DNA of 64,000 bases from Aliidiomarina halalkaliphila (GCF_007096385.1 NZ_VJWL01000003.1:124001-188000), one strand, 5' to 3'; positions 9,047-17,656 are shown, numbered from the stretch's first letter. Translations and numbers: made by a program. The notes: generated by a model from the letters alone, not told the origin.

Positions 9047-9472
9047 ATGAGCATACCCATCACTTCATCTCAAAAGTGGATCATTCTCGGTGTAAAGGCA
9101 TTAATCACGGCTATAGCACTCATTCCTGCTATTCGTAATTCAACACGAGCAACACCCGGAACTATCCAAGAGGGAGATAGCACACCTTTCAAACCCATTA
9201 CTGGTGCGTTCAGCTTGGTATTTCTGGGCTATGAGAAAGACACCATTGCTACTGTCCAATTGGATTACGCTACGGCTAGTCACTACTTTGTAAACAAACA
9301 GAAGATACAGAGCTTGGCCCGGTATTACCGAGCGTATGCTGTGGCCATTCACTGCGATGAAGAACAATCGTCGTTTCATGGTGTGTTAACGCGCCAGCAG
9401 GTGCTCAACATTATCGCCGAAGCAATGCGTGAAATCGGAGTAAATATCGTTCCGGATATGAATGTTTGCTAA
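9047..9472 (+). CDS. Hypothetical island protein with N-terminal membrane segment
   Basis: Unrecognised 141-residue protein. A hydrophobic segment near residues 10-28 (WIILGVKALITAIALIPAI) suggests a membrane anchor or uncleaved signal, followed by a soluble domain of about 110 residues with mixed strands and helices (ARYYRAYAVAIHC). GAGGAA lies just before the ATG at 9047. It follows the RadC-like gene by 28 bp on the same strand, so the two are probably cotranscribed, and the operon ends at the terminator at 9532-9572. Confidence 0.6.
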   Translation: MSIPITSSQKWIILGVKALITAIALIPAIRNSTRATPGTIQEGDSTPFKPITGAFSLVFLGYEKDTIATVQLDYATASHYFVNKQKIQSLARYYRAYAVAIHCDEEQSSFHGVLTRQQVLNIIAEAMREIGVNIVPDMNVC

Positions 9473-9486
9473 ATCAATGCATTTAA

Positions 9487-9511
9487 GTTCCCAAATTGTA
9501 CTTTTGGGAAC
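9487..9511. repeat. 9-bp inverted repeat upstream of the second recombinase
   Basis: GTTCCCAAA (9487-9495) and TTTGGGAAC (9503-9511) are perfect inverted arms around a 7-bp spacer. Tyrosine recombinases use inverted 9-13 bp arms around a 6-8 bp spacer as core sites, so this may be a recombination site of the recombinase encoded at 9601. It could also be only a hairpin of the nearby terminator region. Confidence 0.4.
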
Positions 9512-9531
9512 ACTGCAAGCCTTATAAAACG

Positions 9532-9572
9532 GGAACTGATGAGCTAAACAGGCTCTGAAGTTCCTTTTTTTT
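9532..9572 (+). terminator. Rho-independent terminator
   Basis: GGAACT pairs with AGTTCC outside GAGC/GCTC, separated by small internal loops, and eight T residues follow (9565-9572). It is a clear intrinsic terminator for the 8524-9472 transcription unit. Confidence 0.85.
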
Positions 9573-9600
9573 CGTCTCACAACAAATAAGGAACATAGCT

Positions 9601-10161
9601 ATGAGTGAAGTTCATGCTGTTAAGAATCTTGATACCGTAAAGCTCGTAAGTCATCTGCTTGAGCGAACCTACGGCCAACAAATCGCCGATGTGTGGAACT
9701 TGGGCCTGAACCTAGCGCTTCGGATCAGTGATTTGCTTTCAATCCGGTTTGACGATATTCAATCTGACCGAGTGCTTATTACGGAAGGTAAAACAGGTAA
9801 GCACGCCACTATTAAACTGAATGATAAGGCACGTGAGATTATCGAGCGTCGTCGTCGCAATAATCCGGATCACATCTACCTGTTCCAATCCCATAGAAAC
9901 CGGTGGTCGCTTCGAAAAGAGCCCAGGCCACTGAGCCGCCGGTACGTATCACGAGCCATTTCAATGATAGGTGAGGAGGTCGGGCTTGCATTGGGTACTC
10001 ATTCCATGCGCAAAACGCGCGGTTACCATTTGTACAAAAACACGAATGACTTGGCTCGAGTGATGAAGATGTTACGCCACAGTTCTGAAGCTGTGACCCT
10101 GCGTTACATTGGGATTACCCAGGAGGACGTGGATCGGGATTTTGTTGAGTTGGAGATTTAA
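9601..10161 (+). CDS. Short tyrosine recombinase
   Basis: Compact 186-residue tyrosine recombinase consisting of the catalytic domain only. All catalytic residues are visible: Arg in LALRISDLL, Lys in GKTGKHATI, HSMRKTRG (HxxR), LRHSS (His) and TLRYIG (Tyr). The N-terminal SAM-like core-binding domain of normal integrases is missing. The size is like that of FimB/FimE inversion recombinases. It lies directly upstream of the retron and may move or invert local DNA; the inverted repeat at 9487-9511 is a candidate target. Its autonomy is unproven. Confidence 0.88.
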   Translation: MSEVHAVKNLDTVKLVSHLLERTYGQQIADVWNLGLNLALRISDLLSIRFDDIQSDRVLITEGKTGKHATIKLNDKAREIIERRRRNNPDHIYLFQSHRNRWSLRKEPRPLSRRYVSRAISMIGEEVGLALGTHSMRKTRGYHLYKNTNDLARVMKMLRHSSEAVTLRYIGITQEDVDRDFVELEI

Positions 10162-10293
10162 TGGGGAGTCCAATTCATAGTCTTCCCACATTAAAATAAA
10201 GTATCAGCTGCCAATCCAAACGGACATTCATTAGTTAAGCGACCAGTATAGAATTTATTTAAGGGGTATTATCGGTCAGAGCCAAGTTTTGTG

Positions 10294-10322
10294 TTGAATA
10301 TTGGGGGTTAAGGATGTAGCTT
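10294..10322 (+). promoter_or_regulatory. Candidate retron promoter
   Basis: TTGAAT (10294-10299) and TAGCTT (10317-10322) are separated by exactly 17 bp and resemble sigma-70 -35 and -10 boxes. A start 6-7 bases downstream would fall at about 10328, the first base of the a1 repeat, which is where a retron RNA should begin. Confidence 0.5.
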
Positions 10323-10327
10323 TACAT

Positions 10328-10475
10328 TGGCTTACGGGCAGAATTTGGGTTGCGCATCGCAATCTTTGATACAAAAGTCTCGTTACATTTGCTACCTAGC
10401 GGTCGTCCGGTCGGTTTACATCGATTCGACTAGTCGCCCTATGTTTTCTCAAAGCGTAGGAGTGCCCGTAAGCCA
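10328..10475 (+). ncRNA. Retron msr-msd non-coding RNA
   Basis: The region is bounded by a perfect 13-bp inverted pair, TGGCTTACGGGCA (a1, 10328-10340) and TGCCCGTAAGCCA (a2, 10463-10475), directly upstream of the reverse transcriptase. G10341, following a1, is the probable branching guanosine. A stem-loop GGTTGC-GCATC-GCAATC (10348-10364) follows, as in the msr. CTTTGA (10364-10369) can pair with TCAAAG (10449-10454) at the base of the msd. From memory, the GCAGA-TTTG...ATCGCAA segment and the AGGAGTGCC before a2 closely resemble retron Ec67 (Eco2). The msd part, about 10370-10460, would be copied into msDNA. Exact ends are inference. Confidence 0.85.
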
Positions 10476-10498
10476 CTCTTTCATGATCGGAGAGAAAT

Positions 10499-12454
10499 TT
10501 GTCAAAGCTCACTCAACTTAAGCAATCTTCAAGTCTTTCAGACGTTGCATCCTTACTCGGATATAAACCTAGCGCGCTCGCATTTATTCTGTACCGTATG
10601 GATGATGTTGATAAGTACTTTACCTTCGATGTTCCTAAAAAATCCGGTGGTCATCGTGTAATTTGCGCTCCCTGCGATAAACTTAAAAAACTTCAGCGAA
10701 AGTTGGCTGATCTTTTGTATGATTGTATTGAAGAAGACAAACCCTCAGAGGAAACACTTGGTGAATTCAGAGGAGAGAATTCGGATTTACCGTTGAGAAA
10801 GAGGGCTCGTAAATCTATGTCTCACGGATACGAGAAAGGTTTATCCATCGCTACCAATGCTGAAATGCATGTTGGGAAAAGGTTTGTATATAACATCGAT
10901 TTAACCTCTTTTTTCGATTGTTTCAACTTTGGAAGAGTGAGGGGCTACTTTTTAAAAAATAGTAGATTCAGGCTGAATTCGAAAGTTGCAACTATATTAG
11001 CGCAGATCGCATGTTTTCAGAATAAGCTCCCTCAGGGGAGTCCATGTTCTCCCGTTATATCTAATTTGATTTCGAAGCACCTTGATTATCACTTACTGTC
11101 GATAGCAAAAAATCATAGTTGTACTTACACCCGTTACGTTGACGATTTGACATTCTCAACAAACCAAAAGGCATTCCCTAAAGCAATTGCTAAAAGACGT
11201 TTTTTGACTCTTGAAAAAGGTAGTTGGCGTCTTGGGAGTGCTGTAAAGGGAGCTATTGAAAATGCTGGATTTTCAGTGAATGAAAATAAGAGCCGAATGC
11301 AATATCGAGACTCAAGGCAAGAGGTTACAGGGCTTACTGTGAATAAGAGAGTGAACGTATCTTCTTCCTCATACCGTCAGATTCGCTCTATGTGTCACTC
11401 TATGTTTAAGTTTGGCTACTATTTCAAGTCTAGCGCTAGAACAGTATCCAAGCCAAAGACGAATTCTATCCTAACTCGACTTTATAATAAGTTCGCGCTC
11501 AAATACTTTCGCGTACACACACAGGATGATGAGTTGGGAGACACACAAGGACAAGAATGTACTTCCTTAGCGTCGTTAGATGGGATGTTAGCGCACATCT
11601 ACCATATAAAATCATATCAGAATAGGTTCTCACGGAAAGGTCATAGACCAAGCTCTCATGACGGAATTAGAACAAAATTTAATGAAAGTTCTTCATACCC
11701 GCCCATAGTAAGAGGTGATACATATGCAAGTGATAATCACCGAGTAGCTCTGGATGGCATTAAGAACCTATACCGAAAATTTATGTTTTTTAGATATTTT
11801 TATTATAACGAAAAACCATTAATTATTTGCGAAGGAAAAACAGATAACATCTATTTAAAGGCTGCTATTTCGCGATTAGGAAATGCTTATCCAGAGCTCT
11901 ATGATGCAACTACTAAAAGGTGTCGTATTTCATTCTTCAGTAAATCTGATAGAAACTTAGAGATTCTTAAAATGGCGGAGGGAACCAGTGGTCTGTCCTA
12001 TTTAATTAAAAGCTACAAACGGCTCTGCTCTAAATACAAAATCAAAGGAGGAAGTCATCCGGTAATAGTAATTGTTGATAATGATGACGCGGGTCGGGGG
12101 GTTATTAAAAAAGCTGAAAAGATAAAGAATGATACGATCAAATCTAAAGGTATAGCAGCCAACTATCGCTTAGATTATTTTTTCGAAAATCTCTACATAC
12201 TGGCAGTGCCGTCAGGTGCCGGGGATGCGGATATCGAAGACCTTTTCGACAGTAGTGTGTTAAATAGGGAATTGTCAGGTAAGAAATTTTCTAGAAAGAA
12301 CAAAAAAAGTGATGGGAGTACATATGGAAAGGCATGGTTCGCAGAGCGTGTAATCAAAGCTGAACGGGAAAAAATTAACTTTGCTAAGTTCGCTCCATTA
12401 CTCGATCAAGTCAGGGATATTATAAAGGCACACGATTCGAGGAACCTCATTTGA
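10499..12454 (+). CDS. Retron reverse transcriptase fused to TOPRIM domain (type I-C, Eco2-like)
   Basis: Protein of 651 residues. The first 310 or so are a retron reverse transcriptase: NAEMH (the retron-specific NAxxH motif, 120-124), LPQGSPCSP (177-185), catalytic YVDD (213-216) and VTG (276-278). The C-terminal part is a TOPRIM nuclease-like domain: CEGKTD (444-449) gives the glutamate and VDNDDAG (526-532) the DxD metal pair. RT-TOPRIM fusion defines single-gene retrons such as Retron-Eco2, an anti-phage system in which the msDNA restrains the TOPRIM effector. The start is TTG at 10499 with CGGAGAG just upstream; the next ATG would remove the N-terminus. The gene is clearly A+T-richer than its neighbours, suggesting recent transfer. 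Confidence 0.93.
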   Translation: MSKLTQLKQSSSLSDVASLLGYKPSALAFILYRMDDVDKYFTFDVPKKSGGHRVICAPCDKLKKLQRKLADLLYDCIEEDKPSEETLGEFRGENSDLPLRKRARKSMSHGYEKGLSIATNAEMHVGKRFVYNIDLTSFFDCFNFGRVRGYFLKNSRFRLNSKVATILAQIACFQNKLPQGSPCSPVISNLISKHLDYHLLSIAKNHSCTYTRYVDDLTFSTNQKAFPKAIAKRRFLTLEKGSWRLGSAVKGAIENAGFSVNENKSRMQYRDSRQEVTGLTVNKRVNVSSSSYRQIRSMCHSMFKFGYYFKSSARTVSKPKTNSILTRLYNKFALKYFRVHTQDDELGDTQGQECTSLASLDGMLAHIYHIKSYQNRFSRKGHRPSSHDGIRTKFNESSSYPPIVRGDTYASDNHRVALDGIKNLYRKFMFFRYFYYNEKPLIICEGKTDNIYLKAAISRLGNAYPELYDATTKRCRISFFSKSDRNLEILKMAEGTSGLSYLIKSYKRLCSKYKIKGGSHPVIVIVDNDDAGRGVIKKAEKIKNDTIKSKGIAANYRLDYFFENLYILAVPSGAGDADIEDLFDSSVLNRELSGKKFSRKNKKSDGSTYGKAWFAERVIKAEREKINFAKFAPLLDQVRDIIKAHDSRNLI

Positions 12455-12650
12455 TTAAAGAAATGCAATCTGATTTTTAACTCCCTTACCCTTTTACTCC
12501 AATGAGTAATGTTGTTCTGCTGGCGCAACCACGCGGGAAACCTCACATGACTACTTAAGTCCTGACGAAAGATGTTTTTTCACAGTTCGGAAAATGCAAC
12601 ATTGCGTTAAACTGGAATTACCTAGTAGGACAGGTCACCCTCATTTATGT

Positions 12651-15125
12651 TTAGACTTCAATCTCAACTCGCGCTTCAACTTGAGCCTCGACGATCGCTT
12701 TAACAGCTGAGTAAATATCAATGTCACTCTCAGGCGTCTCAATGGTCAATATGAGTGAATACCTCGTCGTTTCTTCGTACATCTTCAACGGAGCGCGAGT
12801 CTTCCACCAACCGGCTGTGGGGATAATCGCTATTTGATTACGCTCTGCAAGATCCGCTGCAGTCCCAGTCCAAATATCTTTAGCGATTGAGCCATGAGCA
12901 CGGTTCTGTGGTCCAATTAACCAATTACCTGTATCGTTTTGTGGTTGGAACTCCTCCCGTCTATCGTCAGCATTATTTATTCTCAATACGAGGTCATCCG
13001 GACCCTCTAGAGCGCGCTTAAGATCGAACAGTAGGTTATGGCTTTGATAGGAGTACTTGTTTGAGAATGCACGGTTCGATGGGTTCGGCTCGATGAAGTA
13101 GGAAAGCGTTACCGTTAGTTTAACCTCTAGAGCCCCAAGGTCTTGTAAAATCTCCTTTGGCCATGGTAAGTCATGTGTCACCAACTCATTCAAGCTGGGA
13201 GCGCTAGAGCCTTTTTTGAACGGTGTAATTTCATCCTCAATAATCACGGAAACGCGTTGACTAGCACTATCTAAGGCGACTTCTAAGTTGGGTACGCCAT
13301 AGCCGACTCGTCGCATTAGTTTTGCCGCTAGCTGCTTCGGGGTAAGTTTGCCTTGAATTTGTGCTTTGAGCGCATCGTTCCACTGTGCTGAGTGCACAAT
13401 CAACCCCCGAACGGTTTCAGGCCGAAGGTCAGGATATCTAGAGTAAACTTTGGCTGCAAAATTTGCTGCTAAAGCTGTGGCAGCACTCGTGGCCCAAAAT
13501 GTAGTGAATAGTCGATTCTGGACATCATGATCTGTCGTTATCAAAGATAGTGATGGATGGGAAAAACCACCGTAACGGCTCACAGCAACATTACCGCCTT
13601 CAAAGACTACGTCCGGCTTGATTGGCTTTTTATCTTCCCAAGCGGTCGAGGTTGAAGTGTACGGCGATATTTCTCCGGATCTGGCAAGCGGCGCTCCTTG
13701 GTTAGGATCGGTTAAGTTAATTTTTGTTGAGTAAGCACCCACTGTTAGAGCATTCCATGACTGACCTGGATCATGTATCGGCTGCGAATCAAGGCAATCA
13801 GGGTATGCATGAAAATCAGCGGGTTTAAGTCTCGAATTGCCGCTAGCGATAATAAAAAGACGTTTAGGATCTTGTTCACCAATTCGGTTAAAACAGAGCT
13901 CGTCGATAGCGGCTGACCAGGCGGACGGGCGACCTTTGTCACGAGAATCGGTGGCGGAGATCGCCATAGTGAATATTCTATTGAGATTAGGCTTCGCTGT
14001 TTCCGGCGTTGTCGTGGCGTCTATTGTTATTGCGCCATATGCTTTATTGCGATTATCCCCGCCATGGTTAATTATTTTGACGGACTCTACAGAATGACCA
14101 ATTTCAATTTGTTCCTGAGACTCTAGAGCAGATTGCAGGTCTCCATAAAGGGCAAGTCCTGACATGTTTGTGCCATGACCGTCATTATCGGCGGCGCCAA
14201 AAGCATGGTTTACTGTGAACAAGCTGTTTTGGTCAGAAAAGGGTTTTATAAGGGGGTGCCCGATATTGACGCCTGTATCAAGAATGGTGACTAAAGGATC
14301 CTCTTCTCTGCGAGAGTCGGCTAGTCGATTAGTCAACTCAACGACCCAACCGCGTTGTTCTTCGATAGTGAGCTCATCAAAAAACTCCGCGGTTTCTTTT
14401 GGTTTCTTAAGCTCAGCGACGCAATTAAGAAGATGTACGCTGGAACTTAATTGCGCTGCCGAGGCGGTTACATAAATGACAATCCGCTCCCGGAAATTAA
14501 TCTGATGTGGTGAGACAGAGAGCTCCATTCGATCTGCCAACTTCTTAAATTCACGCTCAGGTACCCCATCGCCTTTTACTAGCCATACTTCCCATTCGAC
14601 CTGTTCATCTTCGTTCTCGGGGAATAGTTCACGAGCGTCAGTCCACAAGGTCTTAATTGTGGCGCGCTTTACAGCAGCAATGCTTTCAATAACGGCCCGA
14701 TGCGATGGGGATTCTTCATCAATAGTCGAAGCGTATTTTTCCAACCTTTCTTGGAAAAATGTCAGCTTGCCCTCAGGAACAAATACGGTCGCGTAGTAGG
14801 TATTATCGATTAGCTGAATGTTAAGTAGCTCGATCTTCTTTGGGCTATTTTCAAGGCTATTAAATACAAGCTCAATGCCCTCAAAGCTTTCAAAAGTGAT
14901 CTGGATTCCAATACGTTCAATACCATCTTCATGAGCATCAATAGATACATCGTGCGCGAACGAGGCTATGTCTGCTAATTGGCCTGATAACCGGTTTGCA
15001 TGGGTGCGAGGATTAATGATGTGCCGTGCCGAATTGCTGCTACTTCCGCTACCCTTTCGTTTCAGTGGGTGCCTGGAGCCATTATTACCGATATATAAAT
15101 GAGGCTTACTATCCTTGTCTGCCAT
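12651..15125 (-). CDS. ietS: Subtilisin-family serine protease (IetS-like)
   Basis: S8 family protease of 824 residues. The catalytic triad is visible: Asp in ILDTGVNIGHP (283), His in NDGHGTN (317) and Ser in FWATSAA (547), with the oxyanion Asn in IASGNS (430). About 270 residues precede the protease domain and 240 follow it. There is no signal peptide, so it acts in the cytoplasm. It lies 5 bp after an AAA ATPase gene, the arrangement of the IetAS pair, which was first studied as a plasmid incompatibility/toxin-antitoxin locus and later reported as anti-phage. The ATPase probably senses or restrains and the protease attacks host or phage proteins; the mechanism is inference. Confidence 0.85.
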   Translation of the reverse strand: MADKDSKPHLYIGNNGSRHPLKRKGSGSSSNSARHIINPRTHANRLSGQLADIASFAHDVSIDAHEDGIERIGIQITFESFEGIELVFNSLENSPKKIELLNIQLIDNTYYATVFVPEGKLTFFQERLEKYASTIDEESPSHRAVIESIAAVKRATIKTLWTDARELFPENEDEQVEWEVWLVKGDGVPEREFKKLADRMELSVSPHQINFRERIVIYVTASAAQLSSSVHLLNCVAELKKPKETAEFFDELTIEEQRGWVVELTNRLADSRREEDPLVTILDTGVNIGHPLIKPFSDQNSLFTVNHAFGAADNDGHGTNMSGLALYGDLQSALESQEQIEIGHSVESVKIINHGGDNRNKAYGAITIDATTTPETAKPNLNRIFTMAISATDSRDKGRPSAWSAAIDELCFNRIGEQDPKRLFIIASGNSRLKPADFHAYPDCLDSQPIHDPGQSWNALTVGAYSTKINLTDPNQGAPLARSGEISPYTSTSTAWEDKKPIKPDVVFEGGNVAVSRYGGFSHPSLSLITTDHDVQNRLFTTFWATSAATALAANFAAKVYSRYPDLRPETVRGLIVHSAQWNDALKAQIQGKLTPKQLAAKLMRRVGYGVPNLEVALDSASQRVSVIIEDEITPFKKGSSAPSLNELVTHDLPWPKEILQDLGALEVKLTVTLSYFIEPNPSNRAFSNKYSYQSHNLLFDLKRALEGPDDLVLRINNADDRREEFQPQNDTGNWLIGPQNRAHGSIAKDIWTGTAADLAERNQIAIIPTAGWWKTRAPLKMYEETTRYSLILTIETPESDIDIYSAVKAIVEAQVEARVEIEV

Positions 15126-15130
15126 TCTCG

Positions 15131-16108
15131 CTATCTACCCTGTCGTTCCGAGCGCGACACTTTTAAACGCTCTTTGATTGATCTATCAAGCCACGTTGCT
15201 TTGAATTTTGACGCACCACTGATCAGCATCTCTTTGACGACGTCATCAGCGATAACTTTGATATCAGCAGCGCTTAGACCTTCTGCTTTTTTTGCGTAAG
15301 ATTGCCAGACCATACGAGCTGGCGCGTATGGATTTAATCTTCTGACGAGTAATTTTTCAATATTGGAAACGGACGGTAGCTCGTAATTGATAACGTCGTC
15401 AAAGCGTCTGAATAACGCTTTATCCAAAAGTTCACTGTAATTGGTTGCGCAGATGATGAGACTTGTTGAGGTATCTTGCTCGATCATCGTAAGTAGGCTA
15501 TTCAACACACGACGGGCTTCTCCGACGTCGTTTCCAGTGGAGCGATCTGCGCCAAGGGCATCGAACTCGTCGAAAAAATAAACTCCTCTGACACTCTCGA
15601 TGGAATCAAATATTTGCCGCAGTTTAAGCGAAGTCTCTCCCATGAACTTGGTAATCACTGCGTCGAGGCGAACTTCAAATAAGGGGTATCCTAACTCACC
15701 AGCAAGGGCAGCTGCCGTGAATGTCTTTCCTGTTCCTGGTGGACCTACAAGCAACAGCTTCCGTCTCGCATTCAAGCCGTGACTTCGAAGGTGATTGATA
15801 TGCGACACTTCTTTTATAACACGGTCAAGTTGCGCTCGGGCATCCTCGGCGAGGATCAAATCATTCAGCTTAGTAGAGGGGCTTGATATGTTTAACAGAC
15901 CGGAAGAATCGCGTTGCCCCTTTGAGATTGCTACGACTTGCTGCTGTTCTTTTGCTTTGTTCACAAGCTCACGCAGTTCGCCAGCTAATTTTAAATGCCC
16001 AATCTTGGCTTCATGAGCAGCGACCTGCAGCGCAACGGAACGAAAACGCTCAGTGTCTCCAGATATGTGTGCATGAAAAAGTGCTTTCAATTGGGCCGAA
16101 CTAGCCAT
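15131..16108 (-). CDS. ietA: AAA+ ATPase (IetA-like)
   Basis: AAA+ ATPase of 325 residues with Walker A GPPGTGKT (122-129), Walker B VYFFDEFDALG (DEFD 180-183) and a sensor-1 Asn in LIICATNYSEL. The N-terminal 90 residues are helical and may bind a partner. It is the first gene of the two-gene ietAS-like operon and is followed 5 bp later by the subtilase. The constant ATPase-protease pairing in defence islands suggests that the ATPase recognises an infection signal and controls proteolysis. It is close to classic-AAA proteins of the FtsH/spastin type but lacks any protease of its own. Confidence 0.85.
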   Translation of the reverse strand: MASSAQLKALFHAHISGDTERFRSVALQVAAHEAKIGHLKLAGELRELVNKAKEQQQVVAISKGQRDSSGLLNISSPSTKLNDLILAEDARAQLDRVIKEVSHINHLRSHGLNARRKLLLVGPPGTGKTFTAAALAGELGYPLFEVRLDAVITKFMGETSLKLRQIFDSIESVRGVYFFDEFDALGADRSTGNDVGEARRVLNSLLTMIEQDTSTSLIICATNYSELLDKALFRRFDDVINYELPSVSNIEKLLVRRLNPYAPARMVWQSYAKKAEGLSAADIKVIADDVVKEMLISGASKFKATWLDRSIKERLKVSRSERQGR

Positions 16109-16220
16109 TATTCATTTCCCTGGCGGTTAATCGATATACGGATTTTTATAGCACGATAAGTATACATGAGAAAGCGTCACCGAACATGTTTCGCCTCCGC
16201 TCTACATTCGTATGAAAATC

Positions 16221-16541
16221 CTACGTGAAACTAGGTGACGACGAATCGGCCGACTCAGAGCTTCTGTAGGGGCGCCGTGTAGAGATTATATCTAAGTTGG
16301 AGGCCAAGAACTCCTGTGAAACTGCCACACAAAAATCTACGGAGTCTAGGGCTTTCGGTAGCCGATTGGCCAGTACGGCATTTAGAGTAAATGCTTGCTG
16401 ATGAACGCTCGTACCTTCATTACTCACGAGTTGAGATAGCCTGATCACCGTATTGATTAACTCGTTCGAAAGACTAGCTTTAAGACCATACCTCTTGGCG
16501 ATTGATCGTATTTGTGGTTCGGTAAGTGGACGAATTTGCAT
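16221..16541 (-). CDS. Hypothetical small protein
   Basis: Protein of 106 residues with no recognised domain. The first 30 residues (IRPLTEPQIRSIAKRYGL) look like a helix-turn-helix or N-terminal helical pair, and the rest is helical with a serine-rich tail (SSESADSSSP). The ATG at 16541 is preceded by GGAG at 7 bases and is preferred over the upstream ATG at 16559. It lies between ietA and the Rep-like gene on the same strand, so it probably belongs to the replication/maintenance segment of the island. Confidence 0.5.
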   Translation of the reverse strand: MQIRPLTEPQIRSIAKRYGLKASLSNELINTVIRLSQLVSNEGTSVHQQAFTLNAVLANRLPKALDSVDFCVAVSQEFLASNLDIISTRRPYRSSESADSSSPSFT

Positions 16542-16574
16542 ATGAGTCTCCAAAAACACCTTGAGTTTGAAAGT

Positions 16575-16603
16575 CGGGGTATTGAAATCACATCAATACC
16601 CCG
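16575..16603. repeat. Perfect 11-bp hairpin
   Basis: CGGGGTATTGA (16575-16585) and TCAATACCCCG (16593-16603) form a perfect 11-bp stem with a 7-nt loop between two minus-strand genes. No T-run follows on either side, so it is not a classic terminator. It may be an mRNA processing element or, beside an HUH-type Rep gene, a replication or nicking hairpin. Confidence 0.5.
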
Positions 16604-16652
16604 AGAGTGCGAGTGCAGTAGTTTCGATAGTGACAATGTTCGTCGACTCGAG

Positions 16653-17312
16653 TTAAATCTGGCTCACACCAAAGGAGCGATACCGATTGCCGTAAAACTT
16701 AGTATCAGCTTTTGCAAAGTAGCTGGCGCGATAGAACACATCCTGAAAGGTCGCTGCAAAGTCGCTGCTTCGCTCTTTCAAATGGTATATCGGATTTTCA
16801 GGGAAGTGCACAGCGCCCATAGCTTCTTGCTCATCGATGTTCAACGCATAGGTCCAAGCTTTGCGAATCATTCCAGCGAGTCCTTTCCCGTCACTTTGGT
16901 AGTTACCCAGTTGGAAATATGTATCTCGGTTAACAAAAAGCATCATGTGGTAGTGAGCTACTGATTCTTCGGTAGACTCCTTGCACCAGATATACCGAAG
17001 GCTTGTGGGGTGAACTCTCAAATTACGAGCCTTTCTCTCACGAATATCTGCAGCAATCAAATACCTGAGTTTTTCGGTAAATCTTGCAATCACACTGCTG
17101 TCTGGTCTGCATTGATAGAAAAGGGGATATCTCAAGTCGACCCGTATAGCCAGCGTACGTGGATGTTCGTTTAGTGAGCGATGTATGACATCCATTGAGG
17201 CCTCAAGGTACTCCATAATCATAGGTCCTCTATGTTGGTAGTACTGAAAGCCTCTAAAAGTATCTTCGCTATAAATATGCAGGTTACGGTTGGTAGGTAG
17301 ATGTTTTGACAT
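16653..17312 (-). CDS. Inovirus Gp2-like / YagK-YfjJ family protein with HUH signature
   Basis: Protein of 219 residues of the inovirus Gp2 type (YagK/YfjJ C-terminal family), found in cryptic prophages and satellites. It has HYH (residues 120-122) inside VAHYHMMLFVN, the HUH metal-binding motif of rolling-circle endonucleases, and YFAK (198-201), which fits the catalytic YxxK motif 3. It probably nicks DNA to start rolling-circle replication of an excised element or a phage satellite. Family members are usually described without a proven function, so the endonuclease role is inference from these motifs. The intergenic stretch upstream contains hairpins that could be the origin. Confidence 0.75.
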   Translation of the reverse strand: MSKHLPTNRNLHIYSEDTFRGFQYYQHRGPMIMEYLEASMDVIHRSLNEHPRTLAIRVDLRYPLFYQCRPDSSVIARFTEKLRYLIAADIRERKARNLRVHPTSLRYIWCKESTEESVAHYHMMLFVNRDTYFQLGNYQSDGKGLAGMIRKAWTYALNIDEQEAMGAVHFPENPIYHLKERSSDFAATFQDVFYRASYFAKADTKFYGNRYRSFGVSQI

Positions 17313-17656
17313 GCTTAGTTCCTATTGTGGGTATTAGTTGCATAGGAAGTTGCATGTCTGTAATTAATTATGTGTTCTTAGATTGGATTGGGCTATTGCC
17401 ATCCAATTGTGCCACTAGGCTTATACTGAGCTTTCAACTTGTTACCTGTATTGGTTACTTAGGAATAAAGCCTTAATACTCTAATATTATTTAAACCGAC
17501 ATCGGTGCCTAAAGAATGCACAGGCACAGAGGGTATTTTCAGGTCCTTAGCCTGCATAAGGCGGATGTGAGAATTTGGAAGTTAAATCACGTTGGTATGC
17601 CCGAAGTATGGCAACTTACGTTAAGGCTAAGTTGCTCAGAACTAACTCTTAGCTTG
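17313..17656. other. Hairpin-rich intergenic region, possible origin
   Basis: No gene is supported in these 344 bases. They contain several short dyads: TGCCT/AGGCA near 17501-17526, CCTTA/TAAGG near 17548-17564, and GCAACTTA (17611-17618) with TAAGTTGC (17628-17635), an 8-bp stem with a 9-nt loop. The position next to an HUH-type Rep gene makes it a candidate double-strand origin or a regulatory leader. The identification is inference. Confidence 0.35.

Noticed and set aside
10327-10521. 64-codon open frame across the retron RNA region
   Set aside because: It overlaps the a1/a2 repeats and the RT start, has no ribosome-binding site, and is explained by the non-coding RNA.
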